A stretch of 8,802 nucleotides of DNA from Desulfobacterales bacterium (GCA_029938515.1 JAOZUU010000086.1:1-8802), one strand, 5' to 3'; positions 1 through 7,506 are shown, counted from the stretch's first letter. Translations and numbers: made by a program. The notes: generated from the sequence alone by a model not told the origin.

Positions 1-88
1 GCTGCCGCTTTATCTGCACTATGTCTTGTTTTTTGTTTCCCTGTGGGATTTTGAAACTGACTGGTATACGATTGATTTTATCTACTAA
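1..88 (+). CDS. DUF4390-like protein, C-terminal end only (partial)
   Basis: The frame beginning at base 2 is open from the window edge and ends with TAA at 86-88. Its 28 visible residues are hydrophobic and aromatic and finish with WDFETDWYTIDFIY. From memory this resembles the C-terminus of DUF4390 proteins, which I recall lying directly upstream of ntrY in Desulfobacterota. Only the tail is visible, so no function can be given; DUF4390 has no established biochemical role that I know of. The upstream part lies outside the window. The importance of this frame is that it occupies the DNA where an ATG-initiated ntrY would begin, which bears on the start of that gene. Its stop lies 22 nt before the probable ntrY start, so the two genes are probably cotranscribed. 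Being coding is fairly sure; the family name is less so. Confidence 0.6.
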   Translation, partial: LPLYLHYVLFFVSLWDFETDWYTIDFIY

Positions 89-94
89 ACAGAT

Positions 95-104
95 AGGCGG
101 AAGG
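95..104 (+). promoter_or_regulatory. Shine-Dalgarno-like stretch before ntrY
   Basis: AGGCGGAAGG is purine-rich and sits 7 nt after the stop of the upstream frame. Its end is 6 nt before codon GTT at 111 in the ntrY frame. No ATG, GTG or TTG lies within usable distance downstream in that frame. It is the only ribosome-binding-like site near the beginning of ntrY. Confidence 0.5.
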
Positions 105-110
105 ATCCCG

Positions 111-2351
111 GTTTCTAAAACAGGGAAAAACAGGTTTAAATCCTCCCAATCATTCCGCCGTGATGAAAAAAAACGGCGACGGCGGGAATTGATTATCATC
201 GCCATCGTTATCATCGTTTTAGCATTGCTCACTTGGGTTGAGTTCAAGCTTTTTCATTTCGGCGCTGAAATTCCCATCTCCAATGCCCTGTTGATGTTCA
301 GCCTGATGAATGTCAATTTACTTCTGCTTTTGCTCCTTATTTTCCTTGTTTTTCGCAATCTGGTCAAACTGCTTTACGATCGCAAACGCAAAGTTCTTGG
401 GTCAAAACTGCGCACGCGCCTGGTAACGGCCTTTATTACCCTGACGTTGCTGCCCACCGGGGTCTTATTCTTTTTTTCGCTCTGGTTTATTACCACAAGC
501 ATCACTTTCTGGTTCAATGCGCCCGTGGAACAAGCGCTTGAGAATTCGTTGCGAATCGGCCAGCAGCTTTATCAAAATATCGAAAATCATCACCGGTTTT
601 TCCTGGAACGGATCGCCTATCAACTTAAATCTCAAAAACTGCTTGGTCCGAAGCAAAGAAAAAATTTAAACCGATATATCCAGGTGGTTCAGCGCTCATT
701 AAATTTTGACGGCGTGGAAATCTATACCCCTAAAGCAAAATTAATTTCTGCATCCCTGGGTCATGAATTCGATTCCGGTGGTCTCAAGCCGGTTCCCGCC
801 GACCGGTTATTAAAAAGCGACCCCGGGAAAAAGATACGATCTATCTCCGAAGATGGAAAAACCGGCGAGCTGTATCGAACCATCGGAACCGTTCCTTTTG
901 CCGAGAGCGGTGATCGAATTGAAGCCTTCGTGGTTATCACCAGCGTAATCCCGCCGGAATTAACGGATAAAATGGGCTCCATATCCAAAGGGTTCGACGA
1001 ATATCAGCAAATGAAGCTGCTGAAAGATCCCGTCCGGAGTACTTATTACATTACCCTGTCCATCGTGTCATTGCTGGTGGTATTTTGTGCCATCTGGTTC
1101 GGGTTTTATCTTGCCAAGTCAATCAGCATTCCGATTCAGAATCTCGCCGAGGGGACCCGTCGGGTAGCGGAAGGAGATCTCGGGTTTGCCATCGCGCGAA
1201 CCGGTGATGATGAAATCGGGAGTCTTGTAGACTCGTTTAACCGTATGACCAGTGATTTACGCGCCAGCCGGCAACAACTGGAGCATTCCGCAAATAAATT
1301 GAGGGAGCAGAACCGTGAAATCGAACAAAGACGCCGGTATATGGAAATCGTATTGCGAAACATTTCCGCGGGTGTCATCTCTATCGATGCCGAGGGTTAC
1401 GTCAAAACGATAAACAAAGCGGCCGAGCGAATGCTCGATCTGGATGCAGCCATCATTATTAACCAACCGTATCGTGAACTGCTCCGGGGGCAGCAGTTGG
1501 ATCTGGTCGAAGACGTTATTGAAGATCTCAATCATACCCCTGACGACACGGTTGATCGTCCGCTGCGATTGAGTATCAACCGTCAACCGAGGAGCTTTAT
1601 CCTCCACGTCAACGCCCTTAGAAACGAAACCGGAGAGCCCGTGGGAATGGTAGTGGTCTTTGACGACCTGACCGACCTGGAAAAAGCGGAAAGGATGGCG
1701 GCATGGCGGGAGGTCGCCCGCCGGATCGCCCATGAGGTCAAGAACCCGTTGACACCAATTGCGTTATCAGCTGAGCGCCTGAAAAGAAGGTATGCCGAGA
1801 CGATTGATGAACCGATTTTCGAAGAATGTACCCAGATGATCATCGACCATGTGGCCCTGATCCGGACCCTGGTTAATGAATTTTCGGCTTTTGCAAAGTT
1901 TCCCATGGCCAATCCAAAGCCATATCATCTGCCTGATATTATTGAAGAGACCGTTGCTCTGTATAAAGAAGGTCACCCGGAGATCAATTTCATCGTGAAT
2001 ATCTATGAAGAAATTCCGAAGATTAATATTGACCGCCAGCAGATAAAACAAGCCTTGATAAATCTGGTTGATAATGCCGTTGCAGCCCTGAGAAATAAAG
2101 GGAGTATCGTGATCAGTTTGGCCCAGGATCCGATTCTGAAAATGATTCGCCTGGAAGTCGCCGATAATGGCCCGGGAATTTCCGATGAAGATAAAACCCG
2201 TCTGTTTGAGCCGAATTTTTCCACCAAAAGTGCCGGGATGGGGTTGGGATTGACCATTGTCAACTCCATCGTTATGGATCACAAGGGGATGATACGGGTT
2301 CTGGATAATCAGCCGAAAGGATCCAAATTCGTGATCGAATTACCCATGTAA
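111..2351 (+). CDS. ntrY: NtrY-type membrane sensor histidine kinase
   Basis: This is the sensor of an NtrY/NtrX-type two-component system: it autophosphorylates on histidine and passes the phosphate to the regulator encoded next. Residue numbers count from an in-frame ATG at 21. A basic stretch (about 35-56) leads into membrane segments at about 58-76, 88-112 and 134-160. A periplasmic region follows, then a fourth membrane segment at about 342-362, a HAMP linker (about 361-415), a short coiled coil and a PAS domain (about 438-550). The HisKA motif RRIAHEVKNPLTP contains phospho-acceptor His571. The HATPase_c domain shows the N box (N681 and N685), DNGPGIS and GMGLGL (739-744). Four membrane segments plus HAMP-PAS-HisKA is the NtrY layout. 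The start is uncertain. ATG 21 and TTG 33, 51 and 72 all lie inside the preceding gene and lack a ribosome-binding site; the SD-like stretch at 95-104 points to GTT at 111, which is not a normal start. The interval given uses 111; an automatic caller would probably use 21. The signal sensed is unknown; nitrogen status is only an analogy. Confidence 0.88.
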   Translation, partial: VSKTGKNRFKSSQSFRRDEKKRRRRELIIIAIVIIVLALLTWVEFKLFHFGAEIPISNALLMFSLMNVNLLLLLLLIFLVFRNLVKLLYDRKRKVLGSKLRTRLVTAFITLTLLPTGVLFFFSLWFITTSITFWFNAPVEQALENSLRIGQQLYQNIENHHRFFLERIAYQLKSQKLLGPKQRKNLNRYIQVVQRSLNFDGVEIYTPKAKLISASLGHEFDSGGLKPVPADRLLKSDPGKKIRSISEDGKTGELYRTIGTVPFAESGDRIEAFVVITSVIPPELTDKMGSISKGFDEYQQMKLLKDPVRSTYYITLSIVSLLVVFCAIWFGFYLAKSISIPIQNLAEGTRRVAEGDLGFAIARTGDDEIGSLVDSFNRMTSDLRASRQQLEHSANKLREQNREIEQRRRYMEIVLRNISAGVISIDAEGYVKTINKAAERMLDLDAAIIINQPYRELLRGQQLDLVEDVIEDLNHTPDDTVDRPLRLSINRQPRSFILHVNALRNETGEPVGMVVVFDDLTDLEKAERMAAWREVARRIAHEVKNPLTPIALSAERLKRRYAETIDEPIFEECTQMIIDHVALIRTLVNEFSAFAKFPMANPKPYHLPDIIEETVALYKEGHPEINFIVNIYEEIPKINIDRQQIKQALINLVDNAVAALRNKGSIVISLAQDPILKMIRLEVADNGPGISDEDKTRLFEPNFSTKSAGMGLGLTIVNSIVMDHKGMIRVLDNQPKGSKFVIELPM

Positions 2352-2417
2352 TGCAGACCTTTTTATTCTTTGGAATTCAGGGTGTCTTACGGTAACCGAT
2401 CCATCGAAACGATCGTC

Positions 2418-2423
2418 GAAGGA
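2418..2423 (+). promoter_or_regulatory. Ribosome-binding site of ntrX
   Basis: GAAGGA lies 7 nt before the ATG at 2431 and supports that start. The 79-nt gap after ntrY shows no convincing terminator, consistent with cotranscription. Confidence 0.6.
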
Positions 2424-2430
2424 AAATTAT

Positions 2431-3795
2431 ATGCAACCATCAATACTCATTGTCGATGATGAACCCACCATCGTTCAATCGTTAACCGGACTCCTTTCCG
2501 ACGAAGGGTTCAACACGCTTTCCGCCTTTAACGGGTACGAAGCCTTGAAGTTGATCGAAACGGAATCGCCGGACCTCGTCATGCTCGATATTTGGATGCC
2601 CGGCATCGATGGTATCGAAACGTTAAAGGAAATCAAAAAGGACCACCCTTTTCTTCAGGTGATTATCATTACCGGCCATGGTACCATTGAAACGGCCGTC
2701 AATGCCATCAAGCTGGGTGCCTACGACCTGATCGAAAAACCGCTGTCCATCGACAAGGTCATCGTGGCCATCAACAATGCCTTGAATTATCGCCGGTTGG
2801 AAGAAGAAAACCGGTATCTGCGGAAAAAAACCCTGGAAAAAAACTCCATCACCGGGAATAGTCCGGCGGTCGTCACCTTGAAACAGCAGATCGGTATGGC
2901 CGCACCTACAGATTCCTGGATTTTAATCACCGGCGAAAATGGTGTTGGAAAAGAACTTGTGGCTCGCACAATCCATCAGCTGAGCCAGCGGGCCGATCAG
3001 CCGATGATCGATGTCAATTGCGCTGCAATCCCCGAAGAGTTAATCGAAAGTGAACTGTTCGGTCACGAGAAGGGGGCGTTTACCGGGGCCACTGAAAAAA
3101 AAAGGGGGAAATTCGAATTAACCGGTAATGGCACCATTTTTTTAGACGAAATCGGTGATATGAGTCTGAAAACCCAAGCTAAAATTCTTCGGGTGTTACA
3201 GGAGCGGCAGTTCCAGCGGGTCGGTGGCACCCGGACCATACGGATTGATTTCAGAGTCATTGCCGCAAGCAATAAGGACCTGGAAAAGGAAATTGAGTCC
3301 GGCCATTTTCGAGAAGATCTCTACTATCGTTTAAATGTCATACCGATCTACGTTCCGGCGTTGCGGGAACGGATCATCGATATCCCACTACTTGTCCAGG
3401 CATTTCTTGAAGAAAATTTCCAGCAGACGCGTGAAAAATCCAAAAAAATAACAGAAGCGGCTTTGGGCCTTCTAACCCGATACGATTGGCCGGGAAACGT
3501 CAGGGAACTGAAAAATCTGGTGGAAAGGCTGGCCATCATGGTGGCGAAAGATATTATTGACGTGGAAGACCTGCCGGCACCGTATCACCTGGAAACATTG
3601 ACCGATGTCCAGTCACCCCTTGAAGATCTTATTGCCATGGAAGGTTTCAAGGATGCTCGTGCAGCCTTTGAAAAAACATTTATTCAAAGTAAGCTTCGAG
3701 AAAACGATGAGAATATTACCCGGACAGCCGAGGCTATCGGTGTGGATCGAAGCTACCTGCATAAACGATTAAAACGCTTTGGCGAGTACGAGTAA
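2431..3795 (+). CDS. ntrX: NtrX-type sigma-54-dependent response regulator
   Basis: This cytoplasmic transcription activator of 454 residues is probably phosphorylated by the NtrY-type kinase just upstream; it would then use ATP hydrolysis to open sigma-54 promoters. The receiver domain (about 1-120) has the acidic pair D9/D10, phospho-acceptor D53 in LDIWMPG, T81 and K103; the DIW.PG and GHGTIETAVNAIKLGAYD signatures favour NtrX over NtrC. The AAA+ domain (about 140-375) has Walker A GENGVGKE (168-175), the sigma-54-contacting loop GAFTGA (215-220), Walker B FLDE (237-240) and an arginine-rich sensor region. A Fis-type helix-turn-helix closes the protein (about 424-454: NITRTAEAIGVDRSYLHKRL). 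All parts needed for activity are present. The Walker A reads ENGV where most family members have ESGT; this should still bind ATP. Target genes cannot be read from this window, and I saw no clear -24/-12 promoter here, though I made no systematic scan. Confidence 0.92.
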   Translation: MQPSILIVDDEPTIVQSLTGLLSDEGFNTLSAFNGYEALKLIETESPDLVMLDIWMPGIDGIETLKEIKKDHPFLQVIIITGHGTIETAVNAIKLGAYDLIEKPLSIDKVIVAINNALNYRRLEEENRYLRKKTLEKNSITGNSPAVVTLKQQIGMAAPTDSWILITGENGVGKELVARTIHQLSQRADQPMIDVNCAAIPEELIESELFGHEKGAFTGATEKKRGKFELTGNGTIFLDEIGDMSLKTQAKILRVLQERQFQRVGGTRTIRIDFRVIAASNKDLEKEIESGHFREDLYYRLNVIPIYVPALRERIIDIPLLVQAFLEENFQQTREKSKKITEAALGLLTRYDWPGNVRELKNLVERLAIMVAKDIIDVEDLPAPYHLETLTDVQSPLEDLIAMEGFKDARAAFEKTFIQSKLRENDENITRTAEAIGVDRSYLHKRLKRFGEYE

Positions 3796-3804
3796 ATTTT
3801 TAAC

Positions 3805-3811
3805 GAGGAAG
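3805..3811 (+). promoter_or_regulatory. Ribosome-binding site that fixes the rsmD start
   Basis: GAGGAAG ends 6 nt before GTG 3818. An ATG at 3779 in the same frame lies inside the end of ntrX and has no comparable site. Confidence 0.7.
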
Positions 3812-3817
3812 CTGAAT

Positions 3818-4372
3818 GTGCGAATCATCGGCGGTACCCAACGCGGGAAAAGGCTATCTTCACCAGGAAATTTCTCCATACGTCCCACGGCGGACCGGGT
3901 TCGCGAATCAATTTTCAATATCCTGACCGGTTGGGTTTCCGATTCCCGGGTGCTGGACCTGTTTGCTGGAACAGGCGCCATGGGCTTGGAAGCGTTGAGT
4001 CGGGGGGCGAAGAGTGCTGTTTTTATCGATAATCATCCTGCGGCGCTATCGCTGATTAAAAAAAACATCAATGTGTGCGGGTGGACCGAGTATGCCGAAA
4101 TTATCCGATGGGACCCTACCCGCAATCTTAATTGTATCAAATACCAGGGTGAATTATTTAGCTTGGTATTTATTGACCCCCCTTACCGGTCGGGACTGAT
4201 GCCATCCGTCCTGGATAGCCTTGATCGTTCCAATGCTTTGGAAAGCAAGGCTCTTGTTACGGTCGAGCACGTTTCCACCGAAATTCTGGACGATAAAATA
4301 AGCGGTTTCGCCCTTGAAGACCGGCGATCATACGGGAAAACCCTTGTATCGTTTTTCCGATATATGGTATAG
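3818..4372 (+). CDS. rsmD: 16S rRNA (guanine(966)-N2)-methyltransferase RsmD
   Basis: RsmD is an S-adenosylmethionine-dependent enzyme that methylates N2 of G966 in 16S rRNA during assembly of the small ribosomal subunit. The product is 184 residues, normal for the family. Numbering from GTG 3818, it begins (V/M)RIIGGTQRGKRL, the typical RsmD opening, followed by RPTADRVRESIFNIL. The SAM-binding motif I is VLDLFAGTG (45-53), followed by an acidic motif at the end of the next strand (VFIDNH). The catalytic motif is DPPY (120-123). The GTG start is preferred over the in-frame ATG at 3779 because of the well-spaced GAGGAAG and because family alignment begins at MRIIGG; the longer version would add 13 residues that overlap the ntrX end. 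The 22-nt gap after ntrX suggests one transcript. The rsmD-coaD pairing is common across bacteria. Confidence 0.93.
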   Translation: MRIIGGTQRGKRLSSPGNFSIRPTADRVRESIFNILTGWVSDSRVLDLFAGTGAMGLEALSRGAKSAVFIDNHPAALSLIKKNINVCGWTEYAEIIRWDPTRNLNCIKYQGELFSLVFIDPPYRSGLMPSVLDSLDRSNALESKALVTVEHVSTEILDDKISGFALEDRRSYGKTLVSFFRYMV

Positions 4373-4431
4373 GTCGCCAGCATGGTATGTATGCTTTTTT
4401 CCGCGGCCCTTAAACCCTAATAGGATTCACT

Positions 4432-4992
4432 ATGCCGAAAACAGCTGTCTATCCGGGCACGTTTGATCCCGTGACCAACGGACACATTGATATTATCAAG
4501 CGGGGGTTAACGCTATTTGACCGACTCATCGTGGCTATCCTGCATAACCCCTCTAAAAAAACCTTGTTGACTGTTGATGAACGGCTCGAATTACTTGAAA
4601 AAAGCCTGAACAACACACCCAATGTGAAAGTGGATACCTTCAGCGGCCTGCTGGTGGATTATGTGGTTCAGAAAAAGGCCGATGTGGTCCTGAGAGGCAT
4701 GCGCGCAACATCTGATTTTGAATACGAATTTCAGCTGGCCCTGATGAACCGGAGTCTTAACAAGGATATTCAGACCGTTTTTCTGATGACGGGGCTGCGG
4801 TGGATTTTTACCTCTTCTTCCATTATCAAGGAAGCGGCCCAATTCGGTGGTGACATTAAAGGAATGGTCCCGCCGGTGGTGGAAAAAACACTTAAAAAGA
4901 AATTTAAGCAATTGAACCCGTCCGAACATAGGCTTTCAGATAATGTTTTTGGTCCCGCCGCTGGCGGGATTAGAGAGAGCCCCCCTGAGTAA
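4432..4992 (+). CDS. coaD: Phosphopantetheine adenylyltransferase CoaD
   Basis: CoaD transfers AMP from ATP to 4'-phosphopantetheine, giving dephospho-CoA; it is the penultimate step of coenzyme A synthesis and works as a cytoplasmic hexamer. The nucleotidyltransferase signature is clear: YPGTFDPVTNGHIDII with T10 and H18. RGMRATSDFEYEF (R88, R91) and TSSSIIKE (127-134) are the other nucleotide-binding segments. AGGA at 4422-4425 stands 6 nt before the ATG. The catalytic part ends near residue 160-165, the usual family length. The remaining roughly 20 residues, ending in GPAAGGIRESPPE, are encoded by GC-rich inverted-repeat DNA. This tail looks like an accidental read-through of a repeat rather than a functional part. 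It follows rsmD by 59 nt with no visible terminator. Confidence 0.95.
   Translation: MPKTAVYPGTFDPVTNGHIDIIKRGLTLFDRLIVAILHNPSKKTLLTVDERLELLEKSLNNTPNVKVDTFSGLLVDYVVQKKADVVLRGMRATSDFEYEFQLALMNRSLNKDIQTVFLMTGLRWIFTSSSIIKEAAQFGGDIKGMVPPVVEKTLKKKFKQLNPSEHRLSDNVFGPAAGGIRESPPE
4953..4969. repeat. Perfect 7-bp inverted repeat inside the coaD 3' end
   Basis: TCCCGCC and GGCGGGA are separated by three bases (GCT), giving a strong small hairpin. It is translated as the P-A-A-G-G part of the CoaD tail. No T-run follows, so it is not a classical intrinsic terminator. Confidence 0.75.
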
Positions 4993-5025
4993 GGCGTACA
5001 TGTCCGTACGTCGTTGAAGGGGGGC
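4979..5025. repeat. GC-rich imperfect hairpin spanning the coaD stop codon
   Basis: GCCCCCC (4979-4985) is complementary to GGGGGGC (5019-5025). Inside these arms, CGTAC (4995-4999) is complementary to GTACG (5006-5010), extended by one G-T and one G-C pair, around a 6-base loop. Both arm pairs are centred at about 5002. The coaD TAA (4990-4992) lies in the left arm. No T-run follows on either strand. It could be a REP-like intergenic repeat, an RNA-stabilising structure or a weak attenuator between coaD and nrdJ; copy number elsewhere cannot be seen from this window. Confidence 0.6.
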
Positions 5026-5078
5026 GACCGATAACGCAGTCCAAAAACTTTATCTGGAAGACTATAGCACCTGTCACC

Positions 5079-7247
5079 ATGCATCCCAAACTCACGAAAA
5101 ATGCGCGAACGATTCTAGAAAAGCGCTATCTGAAAAAAAATGTCGATGGACAGGTAACTGAGTCGCCGGAAGAGATGTTTGCCCGTGTGGCCCGTGCGGT
5201 GGCTGAAGCGGATCGACGTTTCGGTCCGAACAGCGATATCGAAAAAACAACCGATACCTTTAATCGGGCAATGACCGATCTGCGGTTTCTACCCAATTCA
5301 CCCACCCTGATGAACGCCGGCCGGTCGCTGGGTCAGTTGGCCGCCTGTTTTGTGCTTCCCATCGCGGACAGCATGGAGAGTATCTTTGAAACATTGAAGC
5401 ACACGGCCCTGATCCATAAAAGCGGTGGCGGCACCGGTTTTTCCTTCTCCGCTATCCGCCCTGCCCGGGATACGGTCCGGTCCACTTCAGGTGTTTCCAG
5501 CGGGCCGCTTCCTTTCATGGAAGTATTCGATGCCATGACCCAGGCGGTCAAACAGGGGGGAACCCGAAACGGCGCCAATATGGCTGTTTTAAAGGTGGAT
5601 CATCCCGACATCGAAGATTTTATACGGGCAAAAAACGACCCGCACCGCCTGACGAATTTCAACCTGTCCGTGGCACTCACCGACCAATTCATGTCAGCCT
5701 TGACCGCCGATCAGGACTATGACCTGATCAACCCTCGCACCGGCCGGTCAGTGGGACGGATACCGGCCAAAGCCGTGTTCGATCGGATCGTGGACTCCGC
5801 CTGGCAAACCGGAGAGCCGGGAATCATCTTTATCGATCGGATCAACCGGCACAATCCCACGCCGTCCGCCGGTCATATTGAAGCGACCAATCCATGCGGT
5901 GAACAACCCCTGCTCCCATTTGAGTCGTGCACGCTCGGATCGATTAACCTGTCCGCCATGGTCGACCACTCCGAAATCAATTGGGATCGGTTAAAACAAA
6001 CCGTCCATACCGGCATTCACTTTTTAGACAATGTTGTCGAAATTAATCACTACCCCATGCCCGCGATCGAAAAGGCGAGCCGGGCCACCCGGAAAATCGG
6101 CCTGGGCGTGATGGGTTTTGCCGATATGCTGATCAAGCGAAAAATTTCCTACAATTCAGAAGCTGCGGTTGTTGAGGCAGAACAGATCATGGCATTTATT
6201 CGCGCTGAAGCCCGCCTTGGTTCGGAGGCTCTGGCCGGCCAGCGGGGGAATTTTCCATTATACGAAAAAAGCGTATTTTTTAAATCAGATAACGGTGGGA
6301 TGCGCAATGCCACGACCACCACTATTGCGCCCACCGGAACCATCAGCATCATCGCCGGTGTATCCAGCGGGGTTGAACCTCTTTTTGCAATTGCCCACCA
6401 GCGCCGGGCAATCGACGAACATACCTTCTTCGACGTTCACCCTTTTTTTATCGCCACGGCCAAGCAGGAAGGGTTTTTCAACGACAGACTCATCGACGAA
6501 ATTGCCGGATCTGGATCACTGCAGAAAATCGACGCCATTCCCGATGCTGTCCGGCGACTGTTTGTCACCGCCCATGACATTGAACCCAAGTGGCATATCC
6601 GCATCCAGGCCGCGTTTCAAAAACACACCGATAATGCTGTTTCCAAAACGGTCAATTTTCCTGCCCTGGCTACCCAGGATCAAGTCGCCGAAGTATATCG
6701 GGGCGCCTACGATCTTGGATGCAAGGGCGTAACCGTCTATCGTTACGGCAGTCGGGATCGACAGGTGCTGTTTGTCAAAGACCAGCAGGCCGTATCGGGG
6801 CCACAGGCCCCCCGTCCCCGGCCGGAACGGACCATGGGTCTCACCCAGCGGATCGGTACCGGATGCGGCAATTTATATGTCACGGTCAATTCCGATGACA
6901 TGGGCCTCTGCGAGGTATTTGCGAAAATGGGAAAGACCGGCGGATGCGCTTCATCCCAGATCGAGGCGGCCGGAAGGCTGGTATCGCTGGCGCTCAGATC
7001 CGGGATCCGGGTAGATTCCATCATCAAACAATTACGGGGCATCCGCTGCCCAACCCCCACCTGGCAAAACGGAAAAATGGTGCTTTCCTGTCCTGATGCC
7101 ATGGCCCAGGTTCTTGAAATCGTCAGCGGAACCGAACCGGTTCAAATTAAAGGGATGCTGGGTGTGTGCCCGGATTGCGGGGATGTCCTGGCCCATGAAG
7201 AAGGTTGTCTGGTCTGCCATAGTTGCGGTTTCTCAAAATGCAGTTAG
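5079..7247 (+). CDS. nrdJ: Adenosylcobalamin-dependent class II ribonucleotide reductase
   Basis: NrdJ reduces ribonucleotides to deoxyribonucleotides for DNA synthesis, using the radical from adenosylcobalamin (vitamin B12), so it works with or without oxygen and needs no second subunit. The 722-residue product has no N-terminal ATP-cone. The N-terminal domain spans about 5-85. The catalytic barrel follows (about 86-570), with C90 and C284 as the redox pair, C273 as the thiyl-radical cysteine in NPCGE, and N271 and E275 as catalytic partners. APTGTISIIAGVSSGVEP is the conserved late-barrel motif. A proline/arginine-rich linker (about 574-588) precedes a TSCPD-type domain (about 590-685, C596 and C623). 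The tail carries CxxC pairs at 697/700 and 713/716 plus C710 and C721; these could be a zinc ribbon and a thioredoxin-reducible pair. The ATG at 5079 matches family N-termini. No good Shine-Dalgarno is near: GGAAG at 5056-5060 is 18 nt away. I saw no cobalamin riboswitch or NrdR box in the 86-nt gap. Confidence 0.95.
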   Translation: MHPKLTKNARTILEKRYLKKNVDGQVTESPEEMFARVARAVAEADRRFGPNSDIEKTTDTFNRAMTDLRFLPNSPTLMNAGRSLGQLAACFVLPIADSMESIFETLKHTALIHKSGGGTGFSFSAIRPARDTVRSTSGVSSGPLPFMEVFDAMTQAVKQGGTRNGANMAVLKVDHPDIEDFIRAKNDPHRLTNFNLSVALTDQFMSALTADQDYDLINPRTGRSVGRIPAKAVFDRIVDSAWQTGEPGIIFIDRINRHNPTPSAGHIEATNPCGEQPLLPFESCTLGSINLSAMVDHSEINWDRLKQTVHTGIHFLDNVVEINHYPMPAIEKASRATRKIGLGVMGFADMLIKRKISYNSEAAVVEAEQIMAFIRAEARLGSEALAGQRGNFPLYEKSVFFKSDNGGMRNATTTTIAPTGTISIIAGVSSGVEPLFAIAHQRRAIDEHTFFDVHPFFIATAKQEGFFNDRLIDEIAGSGSLQKIDAIPDAVRRLFVTAHDIEPKWHIRIQAAFQKHTDNAVSKTVNFPALATQDQVAEVYRGAYDLGCKGVTVYRYGSRDRQVLFVKDQQAVSGPQAPRPRPERTMGLTQRIGTGCGNLYVTVNSDDMGLCEVFAKMGKTGGCASSQIEAAGRLVSLALRSGIRVDSIIKQLRGIRCPTPTWQNGKMVLSCPDAMAQVLEIVSGTEPVQIKGMLGVCPDCGDVLAHEEGCLVCHSCGFSKCS

Positions 7248-7257
7248 TGTCCATCCT

Positions 7258-7378
7258 GAAATGGCATCTTTTGGTCCCATACGGCGTTCTCAAATTTTCG
7301 CAATCCTCGACGTAGGGCAGTTACGACTGCGGCTGCGAAAATCCTGCGGCCTTGTCTGGAACCAAAATCTACCATTTC
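7258..7378. repeat. 121-nt nested palindromic element
   Basis: Three pairs of inverted arms share exactly one centre, base 7318. The outer arms (7258-7278 and 7358-7378) agree at 17 of 21 positions and begin with GAAATGG. The middle arms are perfect: ATTTTCGCA (7294-7302) and TGCGAAAAT (7334-7342). The inner arms are CGTA (7311-7314) and TACG (7322-7325). The element begins 10 nt after the nrdJ stop and encodes no protein I can support. The layout suits a miniature inverted-repeat element or a long intergenic palindrome that would form a cruciform or an RNA hairpin. I have a vague memory of similar intergenic sequences in Desulfobacterales genomes but cannot confirm it. It may also help end nrdJ transcription, though no T-run follows. 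Confidence 0.7.
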
Positions 7379-7408
7379 TGGACGGATACTGGGTAGCATC
7401 GCCAACCC

Positions 7409-7417
7409 TGCTATAAT
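7409..7417 (+). promoter_or_regulatory. Candidate extended -10 promoter
   Basis: TGCTATAAT combines the extended -10 TGN with a consensus TATAAT hexamer (7412-7417). The -35 position (about 7389-7394) reads CTGGGT, a poor match, which an extended -10 can tolerate. It stands between the palindromic element and the AT-rich downstream gene and would give a leader of about 80-150 nt, depending on the start codon. Confidence 0.4.
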
Positions 7418-7506
7418 AGCGAGACCTTTGATAAATTTTCCCGCCGTTCTATACTTTTAAACAGAGAAAGACGAACCAGCTTGGTTTTCGCACACAGTCG
7501 TTCGAA

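Noticed and set aside
1257..2282. Several minus-strand frames of 88-171 codons opposite ntrY
   Set aside because: They mirror the strongly supported PAS, HisKA and HATPase_c coding sequence. None shows a coherent domain.
3779..3817. Longer rsmD from ATG 3779
   Set aside because: It lies within the ntrX coding end and has no ribosome-binding site; the GAGGAAG before GTG 3818 and the family N-terminus both favour the shorter form.
4953..5025. Intrinsic terminator after coaD
   Set aside because: The hairpins are strong, but no run of T follows either of them on either strand.
4993..5078. Cobalamin riboswitch or NrdR box upstream of nrdJ
   Set aside because: Expected for a B12-dependent reductase, but the gap is only 86 nt, mostly occupied by the hairpin, and no B12-box or NrdR-box-like sequence was seen.
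6169..6732. 187-codon plus-strand reading frame inside nrdJ
   Set aside because: It overlaps the highly conserved catalytic barrel of NrdJ in another frame, and its translation is low-complexity proline/serine/arginine-rich with no recognisable domain.
7096..7416. 106-codon plus-strand frame running out of nrdJ into the intergenic region
   Set aside because: Its first half is an out-of-frame reading of the NrdJ tail and its second half reads through the palindromic element. It shows no family signature and no ribosome-binding site.
7474..7486. Small hairpin AACCA-GCT-TGGTT as a terminator or operator
   Set aside because: Only five base pairs, no T-run and no second copy nearby, so it is likely to be chance.
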